This document shows positions 62,677-64,000 of a stretch of 64,000 nucleotides of DNA, in pieces. The notes below the pieces were generated by a model. The model did no database searches. It saw only the letters and a list, made by a program, of their open reading frames with translations, and was not told the origin of the DNA. This stretch comes from Sphingomonas_O sp049318505 (lineage in GTDB: Bacteria; Pseudomonadota; Alphaproteobacteria; Sphingomonadales; Sphingomonadaceae), in assembly GCA_049318505.1 (NCBI GenBank), contig JBMOGG010000001.1:62001-126000 (forward strand), in the 5' to 3' direction. Positions within the stretch are counted from its first letter, which is position 1; each line of letters opens with the position of its first letter. The position numbers were made by a program, and so were the translations under genes.

Positions 62677-64000
62677 CGCGCGCACGTCCCAAGAGCGTTC
62701 CCAGGACGCACGCTGTCAGTGTAACGAAGAAAATCGCGAAGATTTCAAGGTTGAACCACGCCATTGCGACCAGCGAGCACAGCGCAATCCCCATCGCCAG
62801 TGCCGGCGCGAAAGGGTAGAGCGGTGCGCAATAGGGCCGATCGAGCTTGGGCTCGCGCTGGCGGAGTTTGAACAGGCTCGCCATGCTCATGACATACATC
62901 AACAGCGCGCCGAATGCCGCCATTATCACGATGCTCGCGGTCAGCGACTGGCCTGCGATAGCAACCCAATTGTCGCTGTAGATTGCTGCGATCCCGATTG
63001 CCCCGCCCGCAATCGTCGCCAGAGCGGGCGTCTTGAAGCGCGGGTGCAGCCGCGCGAATACCGCCGGTAGGTAACCCGCCCGCGACAGCGCAAAGATTTG
63101 CCGGGCGTAGGCCATGATGATGCCGTGAAAGGATGCGACCAGCCCGAACAGCCCCAGCCAGACCAGCATGTGCAGCCACCCGCTCGATTCACCGACCACC
63201 GTCTTCATCGCTTGCGGCAGGGGATCGTTGACCGTTGCCAGCGCCCGCCAGTCGCCCGCGCCGCCTGCCAGGATCATGACGCCGAAGGCGAGCGCCGTCA
63301 GCGTCAGGATCCCGGTAATATAGGCAAGAGGGATGGTCCGACGCGGATCGCGCACCTCTTCTGCAGCCATCGCTACCCCCTCGATCGCCAGAAAGAACCA
63401 GATGGCGAACGGCACGGCTGCGATCATCCCGCTGAACGCGCCCATATGAAACGTCGATGTGCCCGCCCAACCACCCTCGGCGAAGCGCACCCAGCTAAAG
63501 GCTGGCGCCACCACCCCCATGAAGACCAGCAGTTCTGCAACCGCGAGCAGCGTAACCGCAAGTTCGAACGTTGCCGCGATCCTGACGCCCACGATATTGA
63601 GCGTGACGAACAGCAAATACGCCCCCACTGCCGCCATCTTCGGCGGCAGCCCAGGGAACTGGACATTGAGATATGCGCCAATTGCAAGCGCGATCGCCGG
63701 CGGTGCGAACAGGAACTCGATCAGCGTCGCAAACCCGGCAATCGCGCCGCCCACGGGCCCGAACGCCCGGTAACTGTACGCAAACGGCCCGCCCGCCTGC
63801 GGGATTGCGGTCGTGAGCTCGGTAAAGCTGAAAACGAAGGCGAGATACATCGTCGCGATCACACCCGTTGTGATTAGGAAGCCGAGCGTGCCGGCCTGTG
63901 CCCAGCCGAAACTCCAGCCAAAGTATTCGCCCGAGATCACCAGTCCGACAGCAATGCCCCATAGGTGAAAAGCATTGAGCGACTTGGCGAGATGGAGACC
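62648..64000 (-). CDS. eat: Ethanolamine permease (APC family), N-terminus outside window
   Basis: A 12-helix amino-acid/polyamine/organocation transporter, at least 451 aa here. The N-terminal part (ISGEYFGWSFGWAQAG after SLNAFHLWGIAVGLV) is the signature of ethanolamine permeases, with SFTELTTAIPQAGGPFAYSY and FLAIEGVAMAAEEVRDPRRT. The frame is open through the right edge, so the first residues are missing. Facing eutC, it would supply ethanolamine to EutBC. Confidence 0.88.
   Translation of the reverse strand, partial: GLHLAKSLNAFHLWGIAVGLVISGEYFGWSFGWAQAGTLGFLITTGVIATMYLAFVFSFTELTTAIPQAGGPFAYSYRAFGPVGGAIAGFATLIEFLFAPPAIALAIGAYLNVQFPGLPPKMAAVGAYLLFVTLNIVGVRIAATFELAVTLLAVAELLVFMGVVAPAFSWVRFAEGGWAGTSTFHMGAFSGMIAAVPFAIWFFLAIEGVAMAAEEVRDPRRTIPLAYITGILTLTALAFGVMILAGGAGDWRALATVNDPLPQAMKTVVGESSGWLHMLVWLGLFGLVASFHGIIMAYARQIFALSRAGYLPAVFARLHPRFKTPALATIAGGAIGIAAIYSDNWVAIAGQSLTASIVIMAAFGALLMYVMSMASLFKLRQREPKLDRPYCAPLYPFAPALAMGIALCSLVAMAWFNLEIFAIFFVTLTACVLGTLLGRARATRGLAAAS

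Overview
The window reads as a contiguous piece of an alphaproteobacterial chromosome, most likely from the order Sphingomonadales. The basis is high G+C content, a class I lysyl-tRNA synthetase (usual in Alphaproteobacteria), a complete SUF operon led by an Rrf2 regulator, the rpmF-plsX-fabH-ihfA-merR block, and the style of the protein sequences. I ran no database search, so the taxonomic call is recognition, not proof. Coding density is high and many neighbours share 4-nt ATGA/GTGA or TGATG/TAATG overlaps, which marks translationally coupled operons.

Layout. 1-2.4 kb: Mla-type phospholipid transport operon (mlaD partial, mlaF, mlaE, minus strand). 2.5-14.4 kb: housekeeping metabolism and envelope genes (HAD phosphatase, Cys/Met PLP enzyme, pgeF, MidA-type methyltransferase, lgt, two acyl-CoA ligases, gamma-glutamyltransferase, pyrD), with a decayed GAF-domain gene at 9.6 kb. 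14.4-14.6 kb: a candidate leader or small RNA with its own terminator. 14.6-21.9 kb: an AraC regulator, then the SUF iron-sulfur operon in the order rrf2-sufB-(unknown 90 aa)-sufC-GNAT-sufD-sufS-sufT-sufA. 21.9-29.1 kb: a lipoprotein subtilase autotransporter, pyrimidine 5'-nucleotidase, dapD, and an ATP-dependent DNA ligase and PdeM pair interrupted by a retropepsin-like protease. 29.1-38.7 kb: msrA, aminotransferase, PabB-PabC fusion, sdaA, a TetR gene with a nearby operator, dipeptidase, glpQ, a metallo-hydrolase and a MAPEG protein. 38.9-47.3 kb: rpmF-plsX-fabH-ihfA-merR, a GNAT, sixA, a DinG-like helicase and lysK.

47.3-56.5 kb is the accessory region of most interest. Two operons run towards each other and meet at 52.61 kb. 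The left one (plus strand) encodes a metallo-hydrolase, a DUF3604 lipoprotein, a PpiC-type isomerase and a HupE/UreJ membrane protein. The right one (minus strand) encodes a haloalkane dehalogenase, a DUF1330 protein, a DsbA/HCCA-isomerase protein and a sterol desaturase. Upstream of each operon lies the same motif, TGGCAT-N5-ATGCCA; the left copy is the core of a perfect 31-bp palindrome. A TetR-type regulator gene sits just behind the right-hand motif, and a decayed tyrosine recombinase lies just outside it. I infer one TetR-controlled unit linking envelope functions to a dehalogenation pathway; I know of no description of it.

56.7-64 kb: a Fur-boxed siderophore receptor, a CBS-domain protein, a PsiE-family protein and an ethanolamine ammonia-lyase module (eutB, eutC, permease) without microcompartment genes. 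I saw no rRNA gene, no convincing tRNA, no intact insertion sequence and no CRISPR array.
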